Below are positions 1 to 5,789 of a DNA stretch of 8,400 nucleotides, piece by piece; position 1 is the stretch's first letter; every line of letters begins with the position of its first letter. The DNA is from Pseudanabaenaceae cyanobacterium MP8IB2.15 (GTDB lineage: Bacteria; Cyanobacteriota; Cyanobacteriia; Pseudanabaenales; Pseudanabaenaceae). The stretch spans positions 1-8,400 of the forward strand of contig JARCMB010000085.1 in assembly GCA_030248825.1 (NCBI GenBank), in the 5' to 3' direction. The position numbers and the translations under genes are program-made. A model generated the notes under the pieces. The model saw only the letters and a list, made by a program, of their open reading frames with translations, searched no databases and was not told the origin of the DNA.

Positions 1-709
1 AACTATGAAATTCGATCGCCACATCTCTTGCACCTGGCACTTGCAGCACACTGGGCGGTTTGTAGCCGTCATAAGCCATTTCTGAGTAGGCGTGATCGTG
101 ACACAGTAAAATTTCATACTTCTTGCAGTAATCTACCAACTCCTTGAAAAACTCTAGGCTAGCGATTCCACCAGTAGGATTGTTGGGATAGTTGATCCAG
201 AGCAATTTGGCTTTACGTGCCACATCTTCAGGAATTTTGCCCAGTTCTGGTAAGTAGTCATTTTCGGGGAGTAGTGGCATGGTGTGATACTCACCACCCG
301 CAAAAATTGTCGCAGTCCGATATACAGGGTAAGCAGGATCGGGAATTAAGGTGTAATCACCTGGCTCCACAAAGGCCAGAAAAGTATTGTGAATCGATTC
401 TTTCGAGCCGATCGACGAGACAATCTCAGTATTAGGATCGAGACCAGTCACACCATAACGTCTTGCCATCAACTCAGCGACCGCAGTCCGAAACTCTTTT
501 GTGCCTTGGTAGGGTGGATAGTTGTGGGTGCTGGGATCGCGCACGGCATCAACCATGGCATTAACTATGTGATCTGGCGTAGGTCGATCGGGGTCACCAA
601 CGCCCATGTTGATGATATCCACCCCTTTTGATACCAGTTCATCACGTTTTCGATCGATCTCAGCGAACAGGTAAGGCGGAATCTTTTCAAGGCGTTTGGC
701 GAATTGCAT
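1..709 (-). CDS. dapL: LL-diaminopimelate aminotransferase-like PLP enzyme (N-terminal part)
   Basis: Class I/II PLP-dependent aminotransferase, cut by the left edge after 236 codons (full-length relatives are near 390-410). The N-terminus MQFAKRLEKIPPYLFAEI and MGVGDPDRPTP at 35-45 are typical of the cyanobacterial group annotated as LL-diaminopimelate aminotransferase, which converts tetrahydrodipicolinate to LL-diaminopimelate with glutamate as donor, for lysine and peptidoglycan. Visible PLP-fold motifs are SSIGSKESIHNTF at 98-110, the NYPNNPTGG loop at 173-181 (the Asn contacts the cofactor), and HDHAYSEMAYDGYKPPS at 204-220 (Asp and Tyr contact PLP). The catalytic lysine, expected shortly after EFHS, lies outside the window. 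The ATG start fits family length; no strong Shine-Dalgarno is seen. The family call is firm. The exact substrate is less so, because cyanobacteria can carry a second, AGD2-type DapL, and the close relatives are sometimes labelled aspartate aminotransferases. Confidence 0.88.
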   Translation of the reverse strand, partial: MQFAKRLEKIPPYLFAEIDRKRDELVSKGVDIINMGVGDPDRPTPDHIVNAMVDAVRDPSTHNYPPYQGTKEFRTAVAELMARRYGVTGLDPNTEIVSSIGSKESIHNTFLAFVEPGDYTLIPDPAYPVYRTATIFAGGEYHTMPLLPENDYLPELGKIPEDVARKAKLLWINYPNNPTGGIASLEFFKELVDYCKKYEILLCHDHAYSEMAYDGYKPPSVLQVPGARDVAIEFHS

Positions 710-779
710 AATTAATTTTTCTAACAAAATCACAATTTAAATACTAGCAAGAAGCGATGCTCTCTTGATCCTTCAATTT

Positions 780-805
780 AAAAAGGACGAGATTAATCTC
801 GTCCT
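780..805 (-). terminator. Intrinsic terminator of the RRM gene
   Basis: Positions 784-805 are a perfect 22-bp palindrome (half-site AGGACGAGATT). It folds as a 9-bp stem AGGACGAGA/TCTCGTCCT around a TTAA loop. Read on the minus strand the stem is followed directly by five U residues (784-780) and then AAAUU, the classic Rho-independent arrangement. It lies about 130 nt past the RRM stop codon and 75 bp upstream of the aminotransferase start. It therefore ends the RRM transcript and separates it from the next gene. A palindrome this exact may also be a dispersed repeat in the genome, which cannot be judged here. Confidence 0.75.
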
Positions 806-827
806 CAAACATAAGTCATTCTGTAAA

Positions 828-860
828 TTTATGTATGGTCGAGATCGCAGTCTACATAAA
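828..860. repeat. 8-bp perfect inverted repeat in the RRM 3' UTR
   Basis: TTTATGTA at 828-835 and TACATAAA at 853-860 are exact reverse complements separated by 17 nt. It is AT-rich and lies between the RRM stop codon and its terminator. It could form a second stem in the 3' UTR; no U-tract follows it, so I do not call it a terminator. Confidence 0.4.
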
Positions 861-891
861 CATTAAAAGCACTTCCCACAGATTATCCAAC
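861..891 (-). repeat. Flanking inverted element, 3' copy
   Basis: Read on the minus strand this begins GTTGGATAATCTGTGGGAA and ends GTGCTTTTAATG. It matches the plus-strand sequence 1513-1540 upstream of the RRM gene at 25 of 31 aligned columns, with three G/A differences and three gap columns. The two copies therefore flank the RRM gene in inverted orientation. This copy lies in the predicted 3' UTR of the RRM transcript, 43 nt past the stop codon. The alignment was made by eye. Confidence 0.7.
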
Positions 892-926
892 CAGAATTTT
901 GTGAAACCGTGTGAAACCCACAGATT
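875..926. repeat. Short direct repeats in the RRM 3' UTR
   Basis: TGTGAAACC occurs twice in tandem with a 10-bp period (900-908 and 910-918). CCCACAGATT occurs at 875-884 and again at 917-926, 42 bp apart. On the transcript strand the second motif reads AATCUGUGGG; a third, near-identical inverted copy lies in the 5' leader near 1520-1529. The repeats sit within 60 nt of the RRM stop codon. Their role is unknown; relics of slippage or protein/RNA contact sites are both possible. Confidence 0.5.
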
Positions 927-933
927 TCATCGA

Positions 934-1482
934 CTATTGGGTTACAGCTTGGGCTGCCAGCAATTGTTGCTTGAGCTTCTCCAATTCATTTGCCCAACGT
1001 GGATCGGGTTGATGGGCTTCAGTTGAAGCTGTACTCGAACCAGAAGAAGATGAACGATTTTGATTAGAACGGCGAGATTTGTTTTGGTCACGGTTACTAT
1101 CGCGATTACCTTCACGACGTGCGGCTTTAGGTGTAGGAGCTGCAACTTTATGGGTCGGCTCAGCGCGCTCAGTGCCTGGTTCCAGTTCAGAGGTGGCATC
1201 AGTGTCAGAACCTTCTTCGCCCTCTTTACCTTTGTTGCGAGGCAGAGCTTTTTCTAGCTTGAGCACAGCCCCATTAAAGTCAAAGCCGTTGAATTTTTCG
1301 ATTACTGTATCGGCAACTTCGTCTGTACCAACAGTAACGAAGCCAAATCCGCGACATTTACCTGTTTTTCGATCGGTAATGATTTTGAGTGAAACTGACT
1401 CGCCAGACTCATGGAAGATGGTTTCCAATGCTTGACGATCTAACTCTTCTGGCAGGTTGCCAACATAAAGACGAATAGACAT
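934..1482 (-). CDS. Single-RRM RNA-binding protein with long acidic/basic tail (Rbp family)
   Basis: Cyanobacterial RNA-binding protein of the RRM class. Residues 1-80 form one RRM with RNP2 as LYVGNL (5-10) and RNP1 as KCRGFGFV (42-49), so the aromatic RNA-contact residues are present. Residues 84-92 are acidic. Residues 95-158 are low complexity, first acidic and proline-containing, then rich in Arg, Asn and Ser. The C-terminus has a distinct block, DPRWANELEKLKQQLLAAQ (160-178), predicted helical. Most cyanobacterial Rbps are near 100 residues with a Gly-rich tail. This 182-residue form with a Trp-containing C-terminal helix resembles the longer Rbp3-type protein, and Rbp2/Rbp3 in Synechocystis have been linked to thylakoid localisation of photosystem mRNAs. 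The subgroup assignment is from memory. AGAGG at 1494-1498 supports the ATG. The flanking UTRs hold an inverted repeat pair, and a terminator follows. Confidence 0.9.
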   Translation of the reverse strand: MSIRLYVGNLPEELDRQALETIFHESGESVSLKIITDRKTGKCRGFGFVTVGTDEVADTVIEKFNGFDFNGAVLKLEKALPRNKGKEGEEGSDTDATSELEPGTERAEPTHKVAAPTPKAARREGNRDSNRDQNKSRRSNQNRSSSSGSSTASTEAHQPDPRWANELEKLKQQLLAAQAVTQ

Positions 1483-1794
1483 GATGAAATTAACCTCTGA
1501 TTATGGAAGTGCGTTGAATAATCTGTGAGAAACTTTTATGGACCAACTTTGGCGTGAGACCTTAGACATGAAACTTTTGGCAAAATTAAGAGCTAGTGCA
1601 ATCACTCTTTAAGTGTGAATCTATAGCTAGAATTTATCTGGAGCTTGGCTGTAAATTTCCTTGCACGCTTAGAAAGCCTGTATTTTAAGCCACTACCCAA
1701 AATAACATAAAATTGTGTTCTATGTTGCAACTCTTTAATAGGAATTACGAGGAAATAATTTAATCACTCCATTCCAGATCCCAGAATTGGTGAG
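1483..1794 (-). other. Intergenic region holding the RRM 5' leader
   Basis: No gene is seen. The part nearest the RRM start holds AGAGG (1494-1498) as a ribosome site and the inverted element at 1513-1540. GAAACTTTT occurs at 1529-1537 and again at 1570-1578. An AT-rich 6-bp inverted repeat (AACATA 1704-1709, TATGTT 1721-1726) follows the COP23 gene and is too weak to call a terminator. A minus-strand TTGCAA (1730-1725) with TATGTT (1709-1704) 15 bp downstream is a poor promoter candidate. The RRM promoter is probably here, but I cannot place it. Confidence 0.4.
1513..1540 (+). repeat. Flanking inverted element, 5' leader copy
   Basis: Reads GTTGAATAATCTGTGAGAA followed by ACTTTTATG on the plus strand. 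It is the inverted partner of 861-891. In the minus-strand RRM transcript it lies 31-58 nt before the start codon, directly upstream of the AGAGG ribosome site. There its RNA would be the complement of the 3' UTR copy, with the three G/A differences becoming G-U pairs. The neighbouring GGAAGTGC (1505-1512) also has an exact 8-nt partner in the 3' copy (876-869). Confidence 0.7.
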
Positions 1795-1814
1795 ATTACC
1801 TGAAATTACCTGAA
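1795..1814. repeat. 10-bp exact tandem duplication over the COP23 stop codon
   Basis: ATTACCTGAA occurs twice in direct tandem (1795-1804 and 1805-1814). The minus-strand stop codon of the COP23 gene (1796-1798) lies in one copy. Because the unit is 10 bp, the extra copy shifts the frame. With one copy removed the frame would run on for 18 further sense codons past the shared Asn to a TAA at 1735-1737. Confidence 0.85.
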
Positions 1815-2665
1815 TTAAAGCGATTTCCTTGGGATGTGAAACCATTTACCAATCTTGTGCCTGTGCCACCGTCAGAAGGATCGAGGTAAGGTTTGAGATA
1901 AATGCCATTACCACTGAAACTAGTAGAGTTGTTGGAGCTATCTTGGGTGAGGATTTGGCTATTTCTGCCTCTGCTTATACCGCCGAGTAATCCAGCTAGG
2001 TCAATTTTGCCCCGACTCCGATCGCCCTCGACAAAAGTGGGAACCGAAGTAGTTTGCTGTCCAGTGTCGGCAGTGGCAAGATTACCAAATACTCGATCGC
2101 GGATGCTATTAGGATCTTGACCGACAGGCACGGTGAGGATAATTCGACAACCAGGATTTCTCTCTGTTGTGGCACAGATAATGTTGTAGCCATTTTCGGC
2201 ACTAGTTTTCATCTCGACCAAACCATCAGGGCGATATTGCTCTAAACGCCGAGCGATCTCATTGCAACGTCGATCGGGCGACCAGCCACCACCCATTGTC
2301 GATGGCGAGGCCCAAGGGAAGTATTGTCCTGGCTGGCTCTTGGGTTGATACATCACTGTGTATTGCCCACTCTGACTCTGGCAGGTAAAACGCTGTCCCG
2401 TCAGCACTCCATCAGAACTTGATGGGATCGTTGTACCTGATGTAGTTGATGAAGGAATCGAGGAGTCTGGGGAAGTTTCGACTGGAACTGGCCCCGAACT
2501 TTGACTAGAATCTTGGGCATCAGCAGGTTTTGCTGCTAGAAACGGGGGAACCAAACAAATGATCAAAGCCAATCTGCTCAAATTCTGCCTGTGAACCCGA
2601 CTGTGAATCTGGCTGCCAATTTGAGTAATAAATTGTTGGCGAAAGCGATAGAGTTGTTGCAACAT
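1796..2665 (-). CDS. Secreted COP23-domain protein
   Basis: Exported protein carrying a domain named after the circadian oscillating protein COP23 of unicellular cyanobacteria; its biochemical function is unknown. The N-terminus has a basic leader (1-31), a hydrophobic core LALIICLVPPFLAA (32-45) and an Ala-x-Ala site (PADA/QDS, cleavage after 50). A Ser/Pro/Thr-rich linker covers about 52-87. The COP23 core spans about 90-185: RFTCQSQSGQYTVMY (92-106), WSPDRRCNEIARRLEQY (128-144), DGLVEMK (147-153), NGYNIICAT (158-166) and GCRIILTV (172-179). Four cysteines (95, 134, 164, 173) could form two disulfides in the periplasm. The Asn/Ser/Gly-rich tail (215-289) is low complexity. AGAGGAA at 2673-2679, 7 nt before the ATG, fixes the start. 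It follows the FAH-family gene by 103 bp on the same strand. The stop codon lies in a 10-bp duplication, so the present C-terminus may be recent. Confidence 0.85.
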   Translation of the reverse strand: MLQQLYRFRQQFITQIGSQIHSRVHRQNLSRLALIICLVPPFLAAKPADAQDSSQSSGPVPVETSPDSSIPSSTTSGTTIPSSSDGVLTGQRFTCQSQSGQYTVMYQPKSQPGQYFPWASPSTMGGGWSPDRRCNEIARRLEQYRPDGLVEMKTSAENGYNIICATTERNPGCRIILTVPVGQDPNSIRDRVFGNLATADTGQQTTSVPTFVEGDRSRGKIDLAGLLGGISRGRNSQILTQDSSNNSTSFSGNGIYLKPYLDPSDGGTGTRLVNGFTSQGNRFNSGNFR

Positions 2666-2768
2666 AGCCGCATTCCTCTGATTTAAAAATCGGTGTGAAG
2701 AGTTCTTTTAGTATGACGAATCGATTTTAGAAATAGTTGTGCGGGTTTGTGTGAGTTTAGTTGCGGGA

Positions 2769-3581
2769 TTAAGCGATTTCGATTGCCGCCTCTTCTACAG
2801 GCAAAGGATTTCCGATCGAAACGTTGCTAAATAGCTTACCGATGCCTTCAATCTCGATATAGACTCGATCGCCATGATGCAGAGATCCGACTCCTTCAGG
2901 CGTTCCAGTTAAAATCAGATCGCCTGGCAATAGGGTCATAATCTGGCTGATATAGGCAACCAGAGCATCGGGTGAGAATACCATTCGATCGATGCTTTCT
3001 GATTGCAATGGCAGCTTGTTGCCTTGAATAAATGTTTGGATCAAGGCGGTGGGACTAAGATCTCGCACGATCCAAGGCCCCAACGGACAAAAAGTATCAA
3101 ACCCCTTGGCCCTTGACCACTGACTATCCTGACGTTGTAAATCCCTCGCTGTGACATCATTGGCGATCGAATAGCCCCAAATGTAATGATGAGCCTGACT
3201 GGGCGGACAATTTGAGCAGGTCTTACCAATCACCAACGCCAACTCTCCTTCATAGTCCACCTGTTGCGATTGTGGTGGCAATAAAATTGTCCCGTCTGGC
3301 GGCAAAATCGAACTAGGCGGTTTCAAGAAAATCAATGGCTCGGCAGGCAGATCATGACCCAATTCAGCCGCATGATTAGCATAGTTTCGCCCCACAGCAA
3401 TGATTTTGCTAGGCTGACAGGGTGCGAGTAATCGGTAGGTCTCAGGTGCAATCAGTTCATTGCTTGGAGTTCCCCCCAGCCACGGTGCAGATGTGAGGAT
3501 TTGCACGGACTGGTTAAGTTGCAGCAACCCATAGTGAATCTGCCCTTGAGCAGTTTTGACCCGAACATAACGATCTGTCAT
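2769..3581 (-). CDS. Fumarylacetoacetate hydrolase family protein
   Basis: Cytosolic metal-dependent enzyme of the FAH superfamily (270 residues). The group includes acylpyruvate hydrolases, oxaloacetate decarboxylases and 2-hydroxyhepta-diene-dioate isomerases, and the substrate cannot be read from sequence. In numbering from the chosen Met, the core motifs are KIIAVGRNYANHAAEL (59-74), FLKPPSSI (85-92), the metal ligands in DYEGELALVIG (109-119; both Glu), ANDVTARD (140-147; Asp ligand), KGFDTFCPLGPW (159-170) and LTGTPEGVG (224-232). All expected ligands are present. I start at the ATG at 3581 (MTDRYVRVKTAQGQIHYGLL), because cyanobacterial relatives begin there; an in-frame TTG at 3632 would add 17 unconserved residues. 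No clear ribosome site precedes either start. It lies 116 bp after sds on the same strand, so the two may share a transcript. Confidence 0.9.
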   Translation of the reverse strand: MTDRYVRVKTAQGQIHYGLLQLNQSVQILTSAPWLGGTPSNELIAPETYRLLAPCQPSKIIAVGRNYANHAAELGHDLPAEPLIFLKPPSSILPPDGTILLPPQSQQVDYEGELALVIGKTCSNCPPSQAHHYIWGYSIANDVTARDLQRQDSQWSRAKGFDTFCPLGPWIVRDLSPTALIQTFIQGNKLPLQSESIDRMVFSPDALVAYISQIMTLLPGDLILTGTPEGVGSLHHGDRVYIEIEGIGKLFSNVSIGNPLPVEEAAIEIA

Positions 3582-3669
3582 ATGTCGTGAAAATGTTGTC
3601 CTAAGAGTAGATCGGACTTGGTTGTCAGCCAATTTTAGAGCAAGCCAATTCTAGCTGAATTAGTCTAAA

Positions 3670-3700
3670 TAGAGTAGTGAAGAAGTATTTAGCTACCCTA
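3670..3700 (-). other. Hairpin over the sds stop codon
   Basis: In the minus-strand RNA UAGGGUAG (3700-3693) pairs with CUACUCUA (3677-3670): eight pairs, one of them G-U, around a 15-nt loop. The first UAG is the sds stop codon. UUUAGACUAAUU follows, a poor U-tract. It may be a weak terminator or processing site between sds and the FAH-family gene, or chance. Confidence 0.3.
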
Positions 3701-4684
3701 GAACGATCGATCCAAAACATAGGTGGCGAGGTCGATCAGAGATTGCTTGTGGGGCGATGATGGTAGCCATTCGATCGAACTCACAGCTAACTTAATGTGC
3801 CCCTTTGCCAGCTCTCTAGAGCGCGAAATCCCGTTACTAGATTGCACCAGTGCCAAGGCCTTGTCTAAATCGCCTAACTCGCTAAATTCTCGATCGATCA
3901 GCCCTTCAAGCTGTGGCTTTTCTTCTAAAGCAAACAACACAGGCGCGGTGAGATTTCCCTGCTTTAGATCGGAACCAGCAGGTTTACCGAGCGACTCAGT
4001 TGAGCCAGTAAAGTCGAGAATATCATCGACAATCTGAAACGCAATACCGAGATTTTTGCCGAAATCAAATAACAGGTCAGAATGCGCGATCGACACGCCA
4101 CTCAGCACCCCCGCCGCCTTTGCACTACCTGCCATCAGCGAGGCCGTTTTGTAAAAGCTCTTTTCTAAATAATCTTCTAGGCTGAAGCTACTATCAAATG
4201 CGGTCAGGCTTTGACTAATTTCCCCTTCGGCAAAATCTGTGATCACCTTAGACAAGAGTTTCACGACTTCGAGATTATCCAAGTTAGCCAAATACCAAGA
4301 AGCTTGAGCGAATAAAAAATCTCCCGCCAAAATTGCTACCCGATTACCAAAATTGTGGTTAACCGTGGGAATGCCCCGCCGTACCTCAGCCGTGTCGATC
4401 ACATCATCATGCACTAGGCTCGCGGTGTGGATCATCTCTGTGATCTCAGCCAAACGACGATGGCGGGGTGTAATGTCTCGATCGATCATCGTTGCCCGCG
4501 ACACCAAAAATACGATCGCAGGACGCAAACTTTTACCCCTACCCTCAAACAAATGCTCTGCCGCCGCATACAAAATCGGGTGTCTTGCCCCGACAAGATT
4601 CTTCAGATTAGTAGACAAGGTACTGAGATCTTCTTTAACAGGGGCGAAAAATTCGGTGACTGATGGCATGGGTAAAGACTGCAT
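3698..4684 (-). CDS. sds: Solanesyl diphosphate synthase (long-chain trans-prenyltransferase)
   Basis: All-trans polyprenyl diphosphate synthase that extends allylic diphosphates with isopentenyl diphosphate. In cyanobacteria this enzyme makes the C45 solanesyl chain of plastoquinone-9. Length (328) matches the family, about 323. Motifs in order: GKSLRPAIVFLVSRAT (50-65), EITEMIHTASLVHDDVID (80-97) with the first Asp-rich motif DDxxD at 93-97, VRRGIPTVN (101-109), GDFLFAQASWYLANL (121-135), KT (179-180), FQIVDDILDFTGS (216-228) with the second Asp-rich motif at 220-224, and GKPAGSDLKQGNLTAPVLFALEE (233-255). All catalytic Asp, Lys and Arg positions appear intact. The NLDNLEVVKLLS and SELGDLDKALALVQSSNGI segments are typical of the cyanobacterial Sds group. 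Met1 is used; Met6 is an alternative, and neither has a good ribosome site. It is transcribed divergently from rpaA. Confidence 0.95.
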   Translation of the reverse strand: MQSLPMPSVTEFFAPVKEDLSTLSTNLKNLVGARHPILYAAAEHLFEGRGKSLRPAIVFLVSRATMIDRDITPRHRRLAEITEMIHTASLVHDDVIDTAEVRRGIPTVNHNFGNRVAILAGDFLFAQASWYLANLDNLEVVKLLSKVITDFAEGEISQSLTAFDSSFSLEDYLEKSFYKTASLMAGSAKAAGVLSGVSIAHSDLLFDFGKNLGIAFQIVDDILDFTGSTESLGKPAGSDLKQGNLTAPVLFALEEKPQLEGLIDREFSELGDLDKALALVQSSNGISRSRELAKGHIKLAVSSIEWLPSSPHKQSLIDLATYVLDRSF

Positions 4685-5027
4685 GATTTATATCGGATCT
4701 TAAAAGGTATAAATTTGATTTATGAAATTTTACATATCTTCATATATTGTAGGAGAATGTTGAGAAAGTTGGACTAGCATCAAAAGAATTGACATGAATC
4801 GATCGAGATACTTTGTCTATAACTTCGATCTATGGTCATCTATAGATAAACTTAAGATTGTGAGTAAGTTGTGTAAAGCTCAGATATACATTTGCAACAA
4901 AATATGAAATTCATCAGAATCCAGTAAATTTTTGCCTAAAACATCTAGAACTAAAACACCTACTTATTCCTAATCTAGCTATCCCTAAAATAGCTCAACA
5001 TTGTCACACTAAAAGCCACAACAACAA
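4685..5027. promoter_or_regulatory. Divergent sds/rpaA control region
   Basis: A 343-bp AT-rich spacer between divergent genes, so both promoters should be here. On the plus strand a perfect -35 TTGACA (4789-4794) and a near-perfect -10 TATAAC (4818-4823) are 23 bp apart, too far for a standard promoter. A CGATCG lies between them. ATCTATAGAT (4838-4847) is a 10-bp palindrome preceded by related TCTAT repeats at 4816 and 4829. On the sds side ATAAAT/ATTTAT (4709-4714, 4718-4723) forms an AT-rich inverted repeat close to the start. A 37-codon ATG frame (4794-4907) has no ribosome site, and I do not call it. Transcription starts cannot be fixed by eye. Confidence 0.5.
4977..4995 (+). other. Small hairpin in the rpaA leader
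   Basis: AGCTAT (4977-4982) and ATAGCT (4990-4995) form a 6-bp stem with the 7-nt loop CCCTAAA, ending 32 nt before the rpaA ATG. No Shine-Dalgarno lies between it and the start. It could be a leader structure or a protein-binding dyad; it is short enough to be chance. Confidence 0.35.
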
Positions 5028-5789
5028 ATGCGTCGGATTCTAATCATTGATGATGACCCCCTAATTGCTGAAATAGTAACGGTCAATCTCGAAATGGCTG
5101 GCTATCAGGTTAACCATGCTAACGATGGGATCAAAGGTCAGGCACTTGCTATCCAATTATTGCCAGATCTGATTATTCTCGACCTGATGTTACCTCATGT
5201 TGATGGTTACACAGTTTGTCAACGTCTGCGCCGTGACGTTCGCACCGCCGATATTCCCGTTCTAATGATGACGGCAATGGGTCAAACTAAGAACAAAGTT
5301 GAAGGTTTTGATGCTGGAGCCGATGACTATCTGACTAAACCCTTTGAACTCGAAGAATTGCTCGCTAGGGTAAGAGCTTTATTGCGGCGAACAGGTGGTA
5401 TTCCTGATGCTGCCAAACACAGTGAAATCCTGAATTACGGCTCTCTAACTCTTGTGCCCGAAAGATTTGAGGCTGTTTGGTTTGACAATACGGTTAAACT
5501 TACCCATTTAGAGTTTGAACTGTTGCATTGCCTGCTCCAACGTCATGGTCAAACAGTGTCACCGAGCGAAATCCTCAGGGAAGTTTGGGGATATGAACCT
5601 GACGATGACATCGAAACCATCCGCGTCCATATTCGCCATCTCCGCACTAAACTCGAGCCCGATCCGCGCCATCCTAAATATATCAAAACTGTCTATGGCG
5701 CGGGTTATTGTCTAGAACTACCAAGCTCACAAGATGCGGAGACAGCTACATCGGTATTGCCAAATTCCCAGACAAGCTATAGCGGCTAA
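5028..5789 (+). CDS. rpaA: Response regulator RpaA (OmpR/PhoB class)
   Basis: Master output regulator of the cyanobacterial clock and light response. In Synechococcus it is phosphorylated through the KaiC-responsive kinase SasA, dephosphorylated by CikA, and controls dusk-phase genes; it was named for phycobilisome association. The receiver domain (3-120) has the acidic pocket DDD at 8-10, phospho-acceptor Asp52 in ILDLMLP, Thr82 in MMTAMGQ and Lys104 in YLTKPFE. The winged-helix domain (about 132-232) has KHSEILNYGSLTLVPERFEAVWF, THLEFELLHCLLQRHGQTVSPSEIL, the recognition region DDDIETIRVHIRHLRTKLE (192-210) and the wing YIKTVYGAGYCLEL. These blocks closely match the RpaA I remember and differ from RpaB. 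The C-terminal 20 residues are Ser/Thr-rich and variable in the family. The ATG fits family length; no ribosome site is visible. Its stop codon overlaps that of the convergent tatA. No CGATCG occurs within the gene. Confidence 0.94.
   Translation: MRRILIIDDDPLIAEIVTVNLEMAGYQVNHANDGIKGQALAIQLLPDLIILDLMLPHVDGYTVCQRLRRDVRTADIPVLMMTAMGQTKNKVEGFDAGADDYLTKPFELEELLARVRALLRRTGGIPDAAKHSEILNYGSLTLVPERFEAVWFDNTVKLTHLEFELLHCLLQRHGQTVSPSEILREVWGYEPDDDIETIRVHIRHLRTKLEPDPRHPKYIKTVYGAGYCLELPSSQDAETATSVLPNSQTSYSG

Noticed and set aside
217..631. Plus-strand open frames inside the aminotransferase gene.
   Set aside because: They are antisense shadows of a conserved minus-strand gene and resemble no protein.
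900..922. TGTGAAACC repeats followed by CACA as a Crp-type binding site.
   Set aside because: The spacing between TGTG and CACA is 5 nt rather than 8, and it lies downstream of a stop codon rather than at a promoter.
871..926. TTCCCACA, TTTCACA (twice, reverse) and TTTCTCACA near 1525 look like a group of DnaA boxes, suggesting an origin.
   Set aside because: Each differs from the cyanobacterial TTTTCCACA by one to several bases; there is no dnaA or dnaN nearby and no AT-rich unwinding array. The motifs are better explained by the repeats around the RRM gene.
1079..1435. A 118-codon plus-strand frame opposite the RRM gene.
   Set aside because: Antisense shadow of the RRM coding sequence; its Ser-rich composition follows from the opposite strand.
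3582..3632. TTG start at 3632 for the FAH-family gene.
   Set aside because: The extra 17 residues are not seen in relatives as I know them, and there is no ribosome site; the ATG at 3581 gives the usual N-terminus.
4862..4880. Reverse-strand TTACA-type repeats resembling an RpaB HLR1 site before rpaA.
   Set aside because: The two TTAC units are 9 nt apart rather than the 10 expected, and the second unit diverges from the consensus.
4794..4907. A 37-codon ATG frame upstream of rpaA as a leader peptide.
   Set aside because: No ribosome site, ordinary AT-rich non-coding composition, ends 120 bp before rpaA, and no match to a known peptide.
1796..5789. A circadian module linking COP23 and RpaA.
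   Set aside because: The COP23 domain name comes from an oscillating protein in another cyanobacterium; the genes are 2.4 kb apart on opposite strands and nothing in the sequence connects them.
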